DNA of 8,226 nucleotides. It comes from Ignavibacteriales bacterium (GTDB lineage Bacteria > Bacteroidota > Ignavibacteria > UBA10030). Shown piece by piece: positions 1 through 7,129 of this stretch (positions are counted from its first letter, which is position 1; the number at the start of each line of letters is the position of its first letter). Location of the stretch: NCBI GenBank assembly GCA_016207365.1, contig JACQPU010000307.1, forward strand, positions 1 to 8,226, given 5' to 3'. The notes under the pieces are model-generated. The model was not told the DNA's origin, did no database searches, and was given only the letters and a program-made list of their open reading frames with translations. Position numbers and translations under genes: made by a program.

Positions 1-2
1 AA

Positions 3-1154
3 GGACGACCTCGCCACATTGCTCATTTGGATCTCGACTGCTTCTTTGTGTCGGTCGAGCGCATCGATAATCCATCCCTCATCGGGAAGCCCGTTGCCGT
101 GGGGGGCACTCCTTCCGGCCGCGGTGTGGTAGCGTCGGCCTCGTACGAAGCAAGGAAATTCGGCGTCCGCTCCGCCATGCCAGCGGGCCAGGCTCTGCGA
201 GCGTGCCCTGACTTGATGCTCATCCCCGGGCACTATCGCCGATATGCAGAGATTTCCGACTCTCTGTTCAAACACTTGCACCAGTTTGCACCGATCATTG
301 AGCGGGCGTCCATCGACGAAATGTACTTGGACCTCACCGGGACAGAGGCGCTTTACAAGAATGACTTTCAAGGATTGATCCAGACCATCCAACGGTCAGT
401 TCGAAGCGAGTTCTCTCTGCCGTGCACAATCGCACTTGCCTCGAACAAGACCATTGCCAAGATTGCCACCGATCAGGTCAAACCTGAGGGACTCTGCGTA
501 GTACCGGCCGGCAGAGAAAAAGCATTTCTGGCTCCTTTACCAATCAGCGTTATCCCCGGCGTTGGGAAAAAAACCGAGGCCTACCTCAGGAAAAAAGGAT
601 TTGCCACCGTCGCAGATTTTCAGAAGAGTCGGTTGGAGCGGCTCACGGCGCTGCTCGGGAAACACGGTGTGTGGCTGTATCGCGTTGCACAGGGCGGTGG
701 AAGCGAGACCGTTCACAGGGAGTACATCAGAAAGAGTATTGGAAAGGAGGAGACTTTTCCGCACGATAGTGCGGATAAGGTCGATCTTGAGCGGAAGCTA
801 CGCCTGCTCGTCGGGAACGTGTGCGACAGGTTGAGACGAAAGAGGTGGAGAACGCGAACGGTGACTCTGAAACTGAGATATTCCGATTTCCACACCATTA
901 CGCGCTCCGAGACCATTGCGGCAACAAACGATGACCCTGTTGTCTTCGCAACGGTCCGCCAATTGTTCCGGCGCGGATATACCCGCAAGCTTCCGGTCAG
1001 ACTCCTCGGAGTCCAGCTTTCGCATTTTTTGGATCCTTCCATGGAAACCCCGGAGTTGTTCGACGAACCAACACGGAGGGACGATGTTCTTGATGCTGTT
1101 GGAAAGCTTCGGGACAGATTCGGCGAAGAAGTCATTCATGTCGGAACTGATTGA
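3..1154 (+). CDS. dinB: DNA polymerase IV (Y-family translesion polymerase), 5' end cut by window edge
   Basis: Error-prone Y-family polymerase that copies damaged DNA. The frame is open from the first bases of the window and reads GRPRHIAHLDLDCFFVSVE. The palm start HLDLDCFF is thus preceded by coding sequence and the true start lies upstream; the TTG at 27 is only an internal codon. Numbering from that codon, the catalytic acidic residues are D2 and the D97-E98 pair in SIDEMYLDLTG, and F7 is the steric-gate position (E. coli DinB F13 equivalent). A thumb helix-hairpin-helix (IPGVGKK) lies near residues 173-192, and a little-finger domain runs from about 235 to the end. At about 380 residues or more it has the usual full family length apart from the missing first few residues. 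The usual C-terminal QLxLF clamp-binding peptide is degenerate (TPELFDEP). Downstream gene begins 52 bases later; no functional link is evident. Confidence 0.95.
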   Translation, partial: GRPRHIAHLDLDCFFVSVERIDNPSLIGKPVAVGGTPSGRGVVASASYEARKFGVRSAMPAGQALRACPDLMLIPGHYRRYAEISDSLFKHLHQFAPIIERASIDEMYLDLTGTEALYKNDFQGLIQTIQRSVRSEFSLPCTIALASNKTIAKIATDQVKPEGLCVVPAGREKAFLAPLPISVIPGVGKKTEAYLRKKGFATVADFQKSRLERLTALLGKHGVWLYRVAQGGGSETVHREYIRKSIGKEETFPHDSADKVDLERKLRLLVGNVCDRLRRKRWRTRTVTLKLRYSDFHTITRSETIAATNDDPVVFATVRQLFRRGYTRKLPVRLLGVQLSHFLDPSMETPELFDEPTRRDDVLDAVGKLRDRFGEEVIHVGTD

Positions 1155-1193
1155 CCTCTGAAAGTATCCAGGCACCCATGTCATTTCACTCTT

Positions 1194-1200
1194 AGGGAGA
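1194..1200 (+). promoter_or_regulatory. Ribosome binding site for the TMEM175-like gene
   Basis: AGGGAGA lies six bases upstream of the ATG at 1207. It is the clearest Shine-Dalgarno match in the first half of the window and fixes that start. Confidence 0.7.
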
Positions 1201-1206
1201 ACCATT

Positions 1207-2148
1207 ATGGCCCGAAGATTCTTTGGTGAGCGCCAGTATAAGGACCGGTATGGATTCCGGTGGCGCGGGGGCGATGTGTCACGCGTCGAGGGTTTTAGCG
1301 ATGCCGTGTTTGCTTTTTCCGTCACGCTCCTCATTGTCTCTCTGGAGGTTCCCCGTACGTTCTCGGATCTTCTTCAGACCATGAAGGGCTTTGTTGCATT
1401 TGGGGCGAGTTTTGCCATCCTGGTTTGGATCTGGCATGTACACTATGTCTTCTTCCGCCGATACGGGCTCCAGGATGCATTTACGAAGACGGTAAACGCT
1501 GTTCTCCTGTTTGTTGTCCTCTTCTATGTCTATCCGCTTAAATTTGTGTTCAGCAACGTAATTCACTTCTGGTCCGGTGGCGCGAACTCCACCGTATTGC
1601 CAAGCGGCCTCAGTGTGCCAATTCTGACCGAAGGTGACCCTGCAACCATGATGATCGTGTACGGCATCGGATTCATTGCCGTCTTCCTCTGTTATGTCCT
1701 CTTCTATTGGAATGCCCGGAGAAAACGGGAGGAGCTGCGGCTGACTCCACTGGAACTCTTCGTGACCACGACGCGTCTTCAGCAGTACGCGCTGTGCATC
1801 CTTGTCGGCCTGATTTCCATTGCTATCGTGACGGCCGGTGGAGACTCCACTGCCGCTCTGTCGGGATTTTCTTACATCCTTCTCGGTCCCGTGCTGGGCG
1901 TTCACGGGTTCATGAGTGCGCGAAAATGGAAGGTTCTTGAAGCCCAATCACGGCAACAGTTTCACCAGCAACGGCCGCAGCAACACCAGGGTAGACCGAG
2001 CTGGCCACAACAACAACGACCACAAGGCCAGCAGGGCCAACAACGGCCTCAGGGACAACCGCGTCCGCAAGGACCGCCCCGCCCTCAAGGCCAGCAGGGA
2101 CAACAGCGGTCGGAGGGCCAGCAACAGCAGCCGCGCAGACGCTCCTGA
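1207..2148 (+). CDS. TMEM175/DUF1211-family membrane protein (putative K+ channel) with Gln/Pro-rich tail
   Basis: 313-residue integral membrane protein. Residues 26-32 (RVEGFSD) match the RxxxFSD signature of the TMEM175 (DUF1211) family, followed by AVFAFSVTLLIVSLEVP, typical of its first helix. Hydrophobic segments near 34-48, 62-82, 96-116, 149-168, 193-210 and 217-235 give six helices, as in prokaryotic TMEM175 subunits, known to form tetrameric potassium-permeable channels. Channel function is a family-based inference. After the last helix, residues 248-313 form a low-complexity tail dominated by Q, P, G and R, ending PRRRS; such a tail is not part of the usual family domain. The ATG has a good AGGGAGA ribosome binding site. 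The stop TGA at 2146-2148 is nine bases before the TTG start of the next gene and in the same frame, so translation is probably coupled. Confidence 0.85.
   Translation: MARRFFGERQYKDRYGFRWRGGDVSRVEGFSDAVFAFSVTLLIVSLEVPRTFSDLLQTMKGFVAFGASFAILVWIWHVHYVFFRRYGLQDAFTKTVNAVLLFVVLFYVYPLKFVFSNVIHFWSGGANSTVLPSGLSVPILTEGDPATMMIVYGIGFIAVFLCYVLFYWNARRKREELRLTPLELFVTTTRLQQYALCILVGLISIAIVTAGGDSTAALSGFSYILLGPVLGVHGFMSARKWKVLEAQSRQQFHQQRPQQHQGRPSWPQQQRPQGQQGQQRPQGQPRPQGPPRPQGQQGQQRSEGQQQQPRRRS
1948..2145 (+). repeat. Low-complexity coding repeat (Gln/Pro/Gly/Arg tail)
   Basis: CAG/CAA/CCN/GGN/CGN-rich stretch encoding residues 248-313 of the TMEM175-like protein. The decapeptide RPQGQQGQQR occurs twice (residues 271-280 at 2017-2046; residues 292-301 at 2080-2109). 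Between 2017 and 2124 every third codon is Gly or Arg, giving twelve consecutive (G/R)-x-y triplets, that is a nine-base period. The Gly codons (GGN) and Arg codons (CGN) of this register differ at the first base. Confidence 0.85.
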
Positions 2149-2157
2149 GCGGATCCA

Positions 2158-3687
2158 TTGGTTCTCAACACACCACGTTCAGCCTTCTCCTGGGTACTCC
2201 CGGCGATCATCGGTACCCTCGCCGCACAGGTCTACCTGTGGCCCCATATCACCGATGACGCATATATAACTTTCCGCTACGCCTGGAATCTTGCATCCGG
2301 CAATGGGCTTGTCTTCAATCCGGGGGAGCAGGTCGAAGGGTTCTCGAATCCACTCTGGACTCTCCTTCTTGCCGTAACGCACGTTCTCACGGCCGGAGAG
2401 ATTCCTACCATTGCTCGCGTCTGCGGAATTTCCTTTTCGATCGGCATTCTCATTCTCACGCACCGTTTTGTCGGTCGTATTGGTGGTCTCCATGCCGCGA
2501 ACCTTGCTTTGCTTCTGATTGTGCTGAATCCGGGGTTCCATGTATATGCTTCGGCGGGTTTGGAGGGCCCCCTTCTGAGTCTTCTGCTGTTATCAAGTCT
2601 GGCTCTTTCGCAAATCTCCTCGTCGCGAATGCGCGTGTTTGCTGCTGTTCTTCCTGGCCTTGCCGGCATCACTCGCCCCGAAGGTCCCGCATACGTACTT
2701 TTATGGTTTCTTGCGACGTTGGACCCCGGGACTTCACTTGTCGCGATATTCAAACGCGAACGTATTCGATTGTTTATACTTCTGTTGCCCATCGTGGCAT
2801 GGCAAGTCTTCAGGGTGGCATATTACGGATCCTGGCTGCCCAACACAGCCGTGGCAAAAGTACCGGGCGTCTTCGGGGAATTCATCAATTTTCCTGAATA
2901 CATTACGCCCTGGCTCATCGCCGCCGGTGGGCCTCTTTTCCTCCTCTTGTGGCTCATTCTTCCGCCAAAAGATTCCCGAATCCGCGCCATCGAGCGCGTC
3001 GCCCTCGGAATCGTCGGAGCGAACCTGATCTTCATTGCATACGCCCAGGGAGACTGGATGCTGTTTGGCCGATTCATCACACCCGTGTGGCCGGTGATTG
3101 CCGTAACCATGTCGCTCTGGATATCCTCAGCCCTCGCTCAACTCCCCCGCGGCGCTGATATCCGGTTCCACAACATGGTTGCTTTTACTCCGGTCATTGG
3201 GATCGTTCTTTGTTCCTTTCTGGCCTGGCAGTCCTCTGTTCGCGCATATGTGGACAACCAAGGGATGTCCATGTTGATGCGCGGAACGGACCAGATTGCC
3301 GTGGGGGAGTGGATCAATCAGAACATCACTCAGACCGCCACTGTCGCAACTGGGAGGCTCGGCGGAATCGGCTATGGTGCGCGGAATCATGTGGTTTGGG
3401 ACTGGTTTGGATTGACTGATGCCGAGGAGGCTGCACACATCAGGCGCGGCCGGCCGGGGTCAATTACCGACGATCCGGTTTTTCGCCGAAAGCCGGACGT
3501 CATTGCCGCCGTTGAAGCGCCGGCTGACTGGAGCTACACACGGACAAGTTCCCTGATGGATTTCCTCAAAGAAAACTATATCTTTGTCATGGGTTTTCCT
3601 CAAGGCAACTACGGATACGTCGATATCTGGATCAGGAAAGACAAAATCGATGAGGTATTGGTTGAGAGGAGCACGTTTATCCTGTAA
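2158..3687 (+). CDS. GT-C superfamily (GT39/ArnT/AftB-like) polytopic glycosyltransferase
   Basis: 509-residue multi-pass membrane protein, probably transferring a sugar from a lipid-linked donor on the outer face of the inner membrane; donor and acceptor cannot be read from sequence. After the first hydrophobic helix (about 10-29) comes the loop DDAYITFRYAWNLASGNG (33-50) with the paired acidic residues characteristic of GT-C enzymes, then VFNPGEQVEGFSNPLW, a motif common in ArnT/arabinofuranosyltransferase-like proteins. Further helices run to about residue 355, including the GDWMLFGRFITPVWP segment (298-312). A soluble domain (about 365-509) follows, with VGEWINQNI and the DWFGLTDAEEA loop usual for this group. 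An in-frame stop at 2146-2148 bounds the start; TTG 2158 is the only usable start before the DD motif, as the first internal Met is residue 158. There is no strong ribosome binding site. Glycosylation of envelope components is an inference. Confidence 0.8.
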   Translation: MVLNTPRSAFSWVLPAIIGTLAAQVYLWPHITDDAYITFRYAWNLASGNGLVFNPGEQVEGFSNPLWTLLLAVTHVLTAGEIPTIARVCGISFSIGILILTHRFVGRIGGLHAANLALLLIVLNPGFHVYASAGLEGPLLSLLLLSSLALSQISSSRMRVFAAVLPGLAGITRPEGPAYVLLWFLATLDPGTSLVAIFKRERIRLFILLLPIVAWQVFRVAYYGSWLPNTAVAKVPGVFGEFINFPEYITPWLIAAGGPLFLLLWLILPPKDSRIRAIERVALGIVGANLIFIAYAQGDWMLFGRFITPVWPVIAVTMSLWISSALAQLPRGADIRFHNMVAFTPVIGIVLCSFLAWQSSVRAYVDNQGMSMLMRGTDQIAVGEWINQNITQTATVATGRLGGIGYGARNHVVWDWFGLTDAEEAAHIRRGRPGSITDDPVFRRKPDVIAAVEAPADWSYTRTSSLMDFLKENYIFVMGFPQGNYGYVDIWIRKDKIDEVLVERSTFIL

Positions 3688-3691
3688 TCAG

Positions 3692-3726
3692 CTGTCAATT
3701 TACGAATGCCGATTGTCGATTTCGGA
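3692..3726 (+). repeat. Heptamer-periodic spacer running into the cyclase start codon
   Basis: Five consecutive 7-bp units begin at 3692, 3699, 3706, 3713 and 3720 (for example TTTACGA, TTGTCGA, TTTCGGA). T at unit position 2 and A at position 7 are invariant, C at position 5 and G at position 6 are each kept in four of five units. The last base of the fifth unit is the A of the ATG at 3726. It fills nearly all of the 38-base gap between the glycosyltransferase and the cyclase. Similar degenerate AT/CG-type short repeats are common between genes in FCB-group genomes (general knowledge); no role is known to me. Confidence 0.5.
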
Positions 3727-5321
3727 TGGCGGGGCGATCGGATAAACATACAGTGCCTGAAACGACAAACATATGGAATCGTTTTACCGCCGCCTTAAAG
3801 GACGGTGTTCGCAGATTGAGCCTCCCAGAGCGGGGCAGACGCATCTATGATAGAGTTACCGGGTGGTTGAAGGGACGACAGTCGGGTTCTACCATCGGAT
3901 TCAAAATCCGCAGACTGTGGTCAAAGACGGTTGCCGGACTCAAGCGCGTATTCTCCGCCGGGGAAGAGTTCGCCCTTGGCCTGAAAATCCGGTGGAAACT
4001 CATTTTGATAGTCGGCATTTCTGTCGTTGTCGTTACCTTCGTCATCACCACTGTTGCAGTCAACAGGCAGGAGCAGGAACTTCGGGCAATGACGATTGTC
4101 CTGGGAACGAATCTTGTTGACGGGCTCTCGAACGTTGCCAAGGATAATCTCCTTCTGGAGTCTTATCCCCCCATCCAGGACTACATCAGCAATCTCTCCT
4201 ACGGGGCATTTCCGGGGCTCGAGTACTTTTTCGTCATGAATCGCAACGGCAGGGCCGTGGCACATTCTATTGCAGACAGCATCAACAGCCTGGTTCCTCC
4301 CGAGGACTTTGACAGGATCACATCGGCTGATTCCACGGTCGTTTTGGAAACGGAGAACCAGCTGCTGTTCGTTCAATCCGTTTCCATTTACAAACAGGGA
4401 GTGAAATACGTACTTGGGGGAACCTCCGCCACATTCACCAAGGCGGTGATGTTTGCCCGTATTGCGGAAATGAAGGAACGAATCCTGACGACGGGCGTCG
4501 TAGTTTCCCTTCTCGCCATTGCCGTTGTTTATCTCTTTTCAACAAAGATTGTGGGAGTGATCGTCGTTCTTTCGGAAGCCGCGCGACGGGTTGGCGAGGG
4601 CGACCTGAAAGTGGCGGTGGTAACAAGGGTCAAGGACGAGCTCGGTCTCCTTGCCAAAGAATTCAACATGATGGTGGTGCAAATCCGCGAGAAGACTGAG
4701 ATGCAGAAATTTGTTTCACGCGCGGCGGTCCAGATGATTTCTGAAAAGAAGGAAGCCACGCTCGGGGGGACGCGACGGGTGATCACCGCAATGTTCACAG
4801 ACATCCGTAACTTCACCTCGGTTGCAGAGAGTCAATGGCCGGAGGAAGTCGTTGTTGTTCTGAATCATTACTTGAATATGCAAACGAAGATCATCCACAA
4901 TCATGGCGGAGTTGTTGACAAATTTATCGGTGACGGAATCATGTGTTTCTTTACGGGAAACGATATGGTTTCGAACGCCGTTACAGCCGCAACGAGGATT
5001 CAACATGAAGTAGCTCAAATGAACAAAGACCGCAGAAAAAACAACGAGATTGCGCTGGAAATCGGCATTGGCATTGCAACTGGCGTGGCGGTCATGGGAA
5101 GCATCGGCGCCGAAGACCGAATGGATTACACGGCCATTGGAGACACGGTGAATCTCGCTGCCCGGCTTTGCGGTGTTGCGGGTGCCTCGGAGATCCTCGT
5201 TTCGGAAACAGTCGCCAACCGGCTGAATGAAAAGGTTCGGGTCGTTTCTGCAGGAAAGATCCCCATCAAAGGCAAGCAGGAGCGCGTTGCGGTGTTTCAG
5301 ATTCCCCTCGAACAAGCATGA
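3726..5321 (+). CDS. Membrane-bound class III (IIIb-type) adenylate cyclase with HAMP domain
   Basis: 531-residue sensor enzyme predicted to make cAMP from ATP. A basic cytoplasmic N-terminus (1-91) is followed by TM1 (about 90-112), an extracytoplasmic sensor region (about 113-252), TM2 (about 254-272), a HAMP linker (about 273-325, with EAARRVGEGDL and DELG) and a class III catalytic domain (about 350-528). Metal-binding aspartates are D359 (FTDIRNFT) and D403 (KFIGDGIMCFF). The purine-specifying pair is K399 and T469 (DYTAIGDTVNLAAR); Thr rather than Asp here is the hallmark of class IIIb. The transition-state residues N476 and R480 are present, so the enzyme should be active as a homodimer. 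The HAMP helix lacks the usual proline after TM2. The ATG at 3726 has no Shine-Dalgarno match, so the exact start is less certain. The next gene starts 19 bases after the stop, suggesting an operon. Confidence 0.9.
   Translation: MAGRSDKHTVPETTNIWNRFTAALKDGVRRLSLPERGRRIYDRVTGWLKGRQSGSTIGFKIRRLWSKTVAGLKRVFSAGEEFALGLKIRWKLILIVGISVVVVTFVITTVAVNRQEQELRAMTIVLGTNLVDGLSNVAKDNLLLESYPPIQDYISNLSYGAFPGLEYFFVMNRNGRAVAHSIADSINSLVPPEDFDRITSADSTVVLETENQLLFVQSVSIYKQGVKYVLGGTSATFTKAVMFARIAEMKERILTTGVVVSLLAIAVVYLFSTKIVGVIVVLSEAARRVGEGDLKVAVVTRVKDELGLLAKEFNMMVVQIREKTEMQKFVSRAAVQMISEKKEATLGGTRRVITAMFTDIRNFTSVAESQWPEEVVVVLNHYLNMQTKIIHNHGGVVDKFIGDGIMCFFTGNDMVSNAVTAATRIQHEVAQMNKDRRKNNEIALEIGIGIATGVAVMGSIGAEDRMDYTAIGDTVNLAARLCGVAGASEILVSETVANRLNEKVRVVSAGKIPIKGKQERVAVFQIPLEQA
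3783..3998 (+). repeat. Three 24-residue (72-bp) tandem repeats in the cyclase N-terminus
   Basis: Residues 20-43, 44-67 and 68-91 of the cyclase align without gaps. Leu-Lys falls at repeat positions 5-6 in all three (24/25, 48/49, 72/73), a small residue (A/G/A) at position 3, I/L/I at position 21 and R/K/K at position 24; R-R or L-K precedes position 21. DNA similarity remains between copies 1 and 2 (TTACCG near the start of each, then a TTRAAGG core). The third copy runs into TM1. Confidence 0.6.
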
Positions 5322-5340
5322 CGTTTGCAACTCATCTCCC

Positions 5341-7035
5341 ATGATTTCCAGAAATCTCTGTGTCCGCGTGCTGTCTCTCCTCGTGCTGTTTGCGACATTC
5401 GTTTCGATCGTGGTGTCCCAAACGGGAGCGTATGACTTTGGGCTTGGAGGATCGTCGGTGATGTGGTTCCCCCGCCCGTCGGCGGTGTTTCTGAACCCGG
5501 CGGAGTTGGGCCGTATTCGAGAAGGCGTTTTCAGCCTCAACACACACAGGATTTCCAGCTTGAATTCTTTTGGTGGAGCATACTTTGTACCGTTTGTGGG
5601 TACGTTTGCGGCCGGGATTGCCAGATTCGGGCCAGCACAACAATATAGCGTAGGGTATGGCGGAACATGGGGTCCGTTTGGGGGCGGAATTGGTTTCAGC
5701 GGATTCCGAAACACGGACGAATCATTTGGCATTTCTTTCGGCGGATCATGGCAGGCTTTCGGGAGCAAACCGGCCAGCGGACTTCACGCCGGATTCAGCG
5801 TCAGCAATCTTTCAGATCAGGCAAAGTCCCCCCTGTTCTCCATCAATGCCGGGGTGGCCTACTGGATCCTCCCCGAACTCCTGCGGGCACAATCGGCATA
5901 TCGGCACACTGCCGCTTCCAATGACGGCCTTGTGGGAGTAAGTCTGCAGGCGCTTCCTGTTTTCGGACTCGGTCTTGGAACGCGCTCCTTTAAAGAAGTT
6001 ATGGCTGGCGTCAGCCTGCAACTTCCATTTGTGTCAATCGATCTCTCCGCGGGGAAAGCAGGCGCATTCCTGTCCATCAACGCTGCCGTCTCCGAACCTG
6101 CTTCGATGGCACGCGATCGCAACTATGAGCTTGGGCTGCTCGCCCTCGACGGGAACCGCTATTACGACGCCGAGTGGAATTTCAGACTCGCCCATGCATA
6201 CGATCCCTCGTTCATGACTGCCCGGGCAGCAGCGGACTCCGCGGCTTCCATTCTCGGGCGCGAACGTGAGGATCTCACAAACAAGGCCGAGGCCTTGTTT
6301 GTGGCAAGGCGCTTTGTGGAATCAAGCCGGGCGTTCTCTCATGTCCTGACTATGGATCCTGAGAACGAGCATGCACGTGCCAGGATGAGGGCAATACAAT
6401 CCCTCCTCAAGAATTATTTTATTGAATTGATCATAACGGGAGACAGCCTGCGGGCCCGGCGTGAAATCGAACCAGCCCGCCGAAATTACCAACTCGCTCT
6501 TGATCTGGATCCGGGGAACGACTCGCTCCTGGCCCGCATCACAGGACTCCGGGAAGTGGCGAAGGAGAATGTCAGGACGATGCTCAACCGCGCCCGGCTC
6601 GCTCTCGACCGGAACCAGCTTGATGAAGCAGAGCGCGAATTTGAGCAAGTCCTTGCTCTTGAACCGGACAACAGCCGTGCACGGCAGGGCTTGACGACAG
6701 TCCGGGGAAAAAGGATCGAAGAACTTTTTGAGAGAGGGAAACGGCAGTTCGCCGCTTCCAACTATTTCGAGGCATTGAAGACATTCCTTCAGGTTCTCGA
6801 ACATAATCCTCGGCACCGGGAGGGAGGCGAGTATCTCGATCGTGCCCGCCAGATGTTAAAAGTCGACCTCGAAACGTACTTCCGATCGGGACTACAGTAC
6901 TACACGAAGGACAACTACCAGGCAGCAATGGAAGAGTGGGACAAGGTCCTTCTCATCGATCCAAACCACCAGGGAACCCTTGAATACCGAAAACGGGCGG
7001 AAGAAAAGTTGAAGGCGCTTCAGCGCCTGAAATAG
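5341..7035 (+). CDS. Secreted PorV/UPF0164-like beta-barrel domain fused to TPR repeats
   Basis: 564-residue protein. The frame is open further upstream into the cyclase gene, but the ATG at 5341 gives a clear signal peptide (MISRNLC, then a hydrophobic core to about residue 25, cleavage likely near VVSQ), so it is chosen although no Shine-Dalgarno is visible. No lipobox cysteine is present. Residues about 27-250 are rich in Gly, aromatic and alternating hydrophobic residues, with the GGSSVMWFPRPSAVFLNPAEL opening seen in PorV/PorQ/UPF0164-type outer-membrane proteins. Residues about 261-560 hold about six TPR-like units (near 261-294, 315-347, 370-402, 411-446, 459-495, 511-548), each with an A-x-x-x-[FY]-x-x-[AV]-L-x-x-[DEN]-P core. 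The TPRs should lie in the periplasm and bind a partner. It lies 19 bases after the cyclase, probably in the same operon. The barrel assignment is by character, not by alignment; TPRs are confident. Confidence 0.75.
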   Translation: MISRNLCVRVLSLLVLFATFVSIVVSQTGAYDFGLGGSSVMWFPRPSAVFLNPAELGRIREGVFSLNTHRISSLNSFGGAYFVPFVGTFAAGIARFGPAQQYSVGYGGTWGPFGGGIGFSGFRNTDESFGISFGGSWQAFGSKPASGLHAGFSVSNLSDQAKSPLFSINAGVAYWILPELLRAQSAYRHTAASNDGLVGVSLQALPVFGLGLGTRSFKEVMAGVSLQLPFVSIDLSAGKAGAFLSINAAVSEPASMARDRNYELGLLALDGNRYYDAEWNFRLAHAYDPSFMTARAAADSAASILGREREDLTNKAEALFVARRFVESSRAFSHVLTMDPENEHARARMRAIQSLLKNYFIELIITGDSLRARREIEPARRNYQLALDLDPGNDSLLARITGLREVAKENVRTMLNRARLALDRNQLDEAEREFEQVLALEPDNSRARQGLTTVRGKRIEELFERGKRQFAASNYFEALKTFLQVLEHNPRHREGGEYLDRARQMLKVDLETYFRSGLQYYTKDNYQAAMEEWDKVLLIDPNHQGTLEYRKRAEEKLKALQRLK

Positions 7036-7129
7036 CCGCCCGGAACCCTTCACTCGCTCCCAGCGTTCCAATCACTGTTCCATCCTTGCTCTACTTCTCT
7101 GAACAACAATCGTGGGAAACGGAGGCACC
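7036..7129 (+). other. Largest intergenic gap
   Basis: This 94-base gap is the longest in the window. It contains the GGAGG ribosome binding site of the broken reductase near its end. I see no convincing promoter, no T-tailed terminator hairpin and no RNA gene; a small inverted pair (CGCT, CCC, AGCG) near 7060 lacks a T-run. Confidence 0.5.
7121..7125 (+). promoter_or_regulatory. Ribosome binding site of the reductase remnant
   Basis: GGAGG, four bases before the ATG at 7130. It supports that start over the in-frame GTG at 7112 and shows that the 5' end of the broken gene is well preserved. Confidence 0.7.

Noticed and set aside
27..29. TTG as the start of dinB
   Set aside because: The frame is open upstream and encodes RPRHIAH, which matches the expected residues before the catalytic LDLD; the real start is outside the window.
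1008..1025. QLSHF in DinB as a clamp-binding peptide
   Set aside because: GVQLSHF lies in the conserved final beta strand of the little-finger domain (VRLLGVQLS), a structural element in the family and not a free C-terminal peptide.
1279..1947. Antisense open frame of 222 codons opposite the TMEM175-like gene
   Set aside because: Highly charged and without motifs, as expected from the reverse complement of membrane-helix codons.
5227..5340. Upstream ATG start for the TPR protein, overlapping the cyclase by 95 bases
   Set aside because: The upstream extension has no family character and would bury a clear signal peptide that begins at the ATG at 5341.
4716..5768. Long antisense open frame (350 codons) across the cyclase and TPR genes
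   Set aside because: It lies opposite two well-supported genes, has no recognisable domains and reads as a compositional shadow of their third-position bias.
7040..7075. Hairpin (CGCT-CCC-AGCG with flanking GGAA/TTCC) as a terminator for the TPR gene
   Set aside because: The outer arms pair only across a nine-base bulge and no T-run follows; too weak to call.
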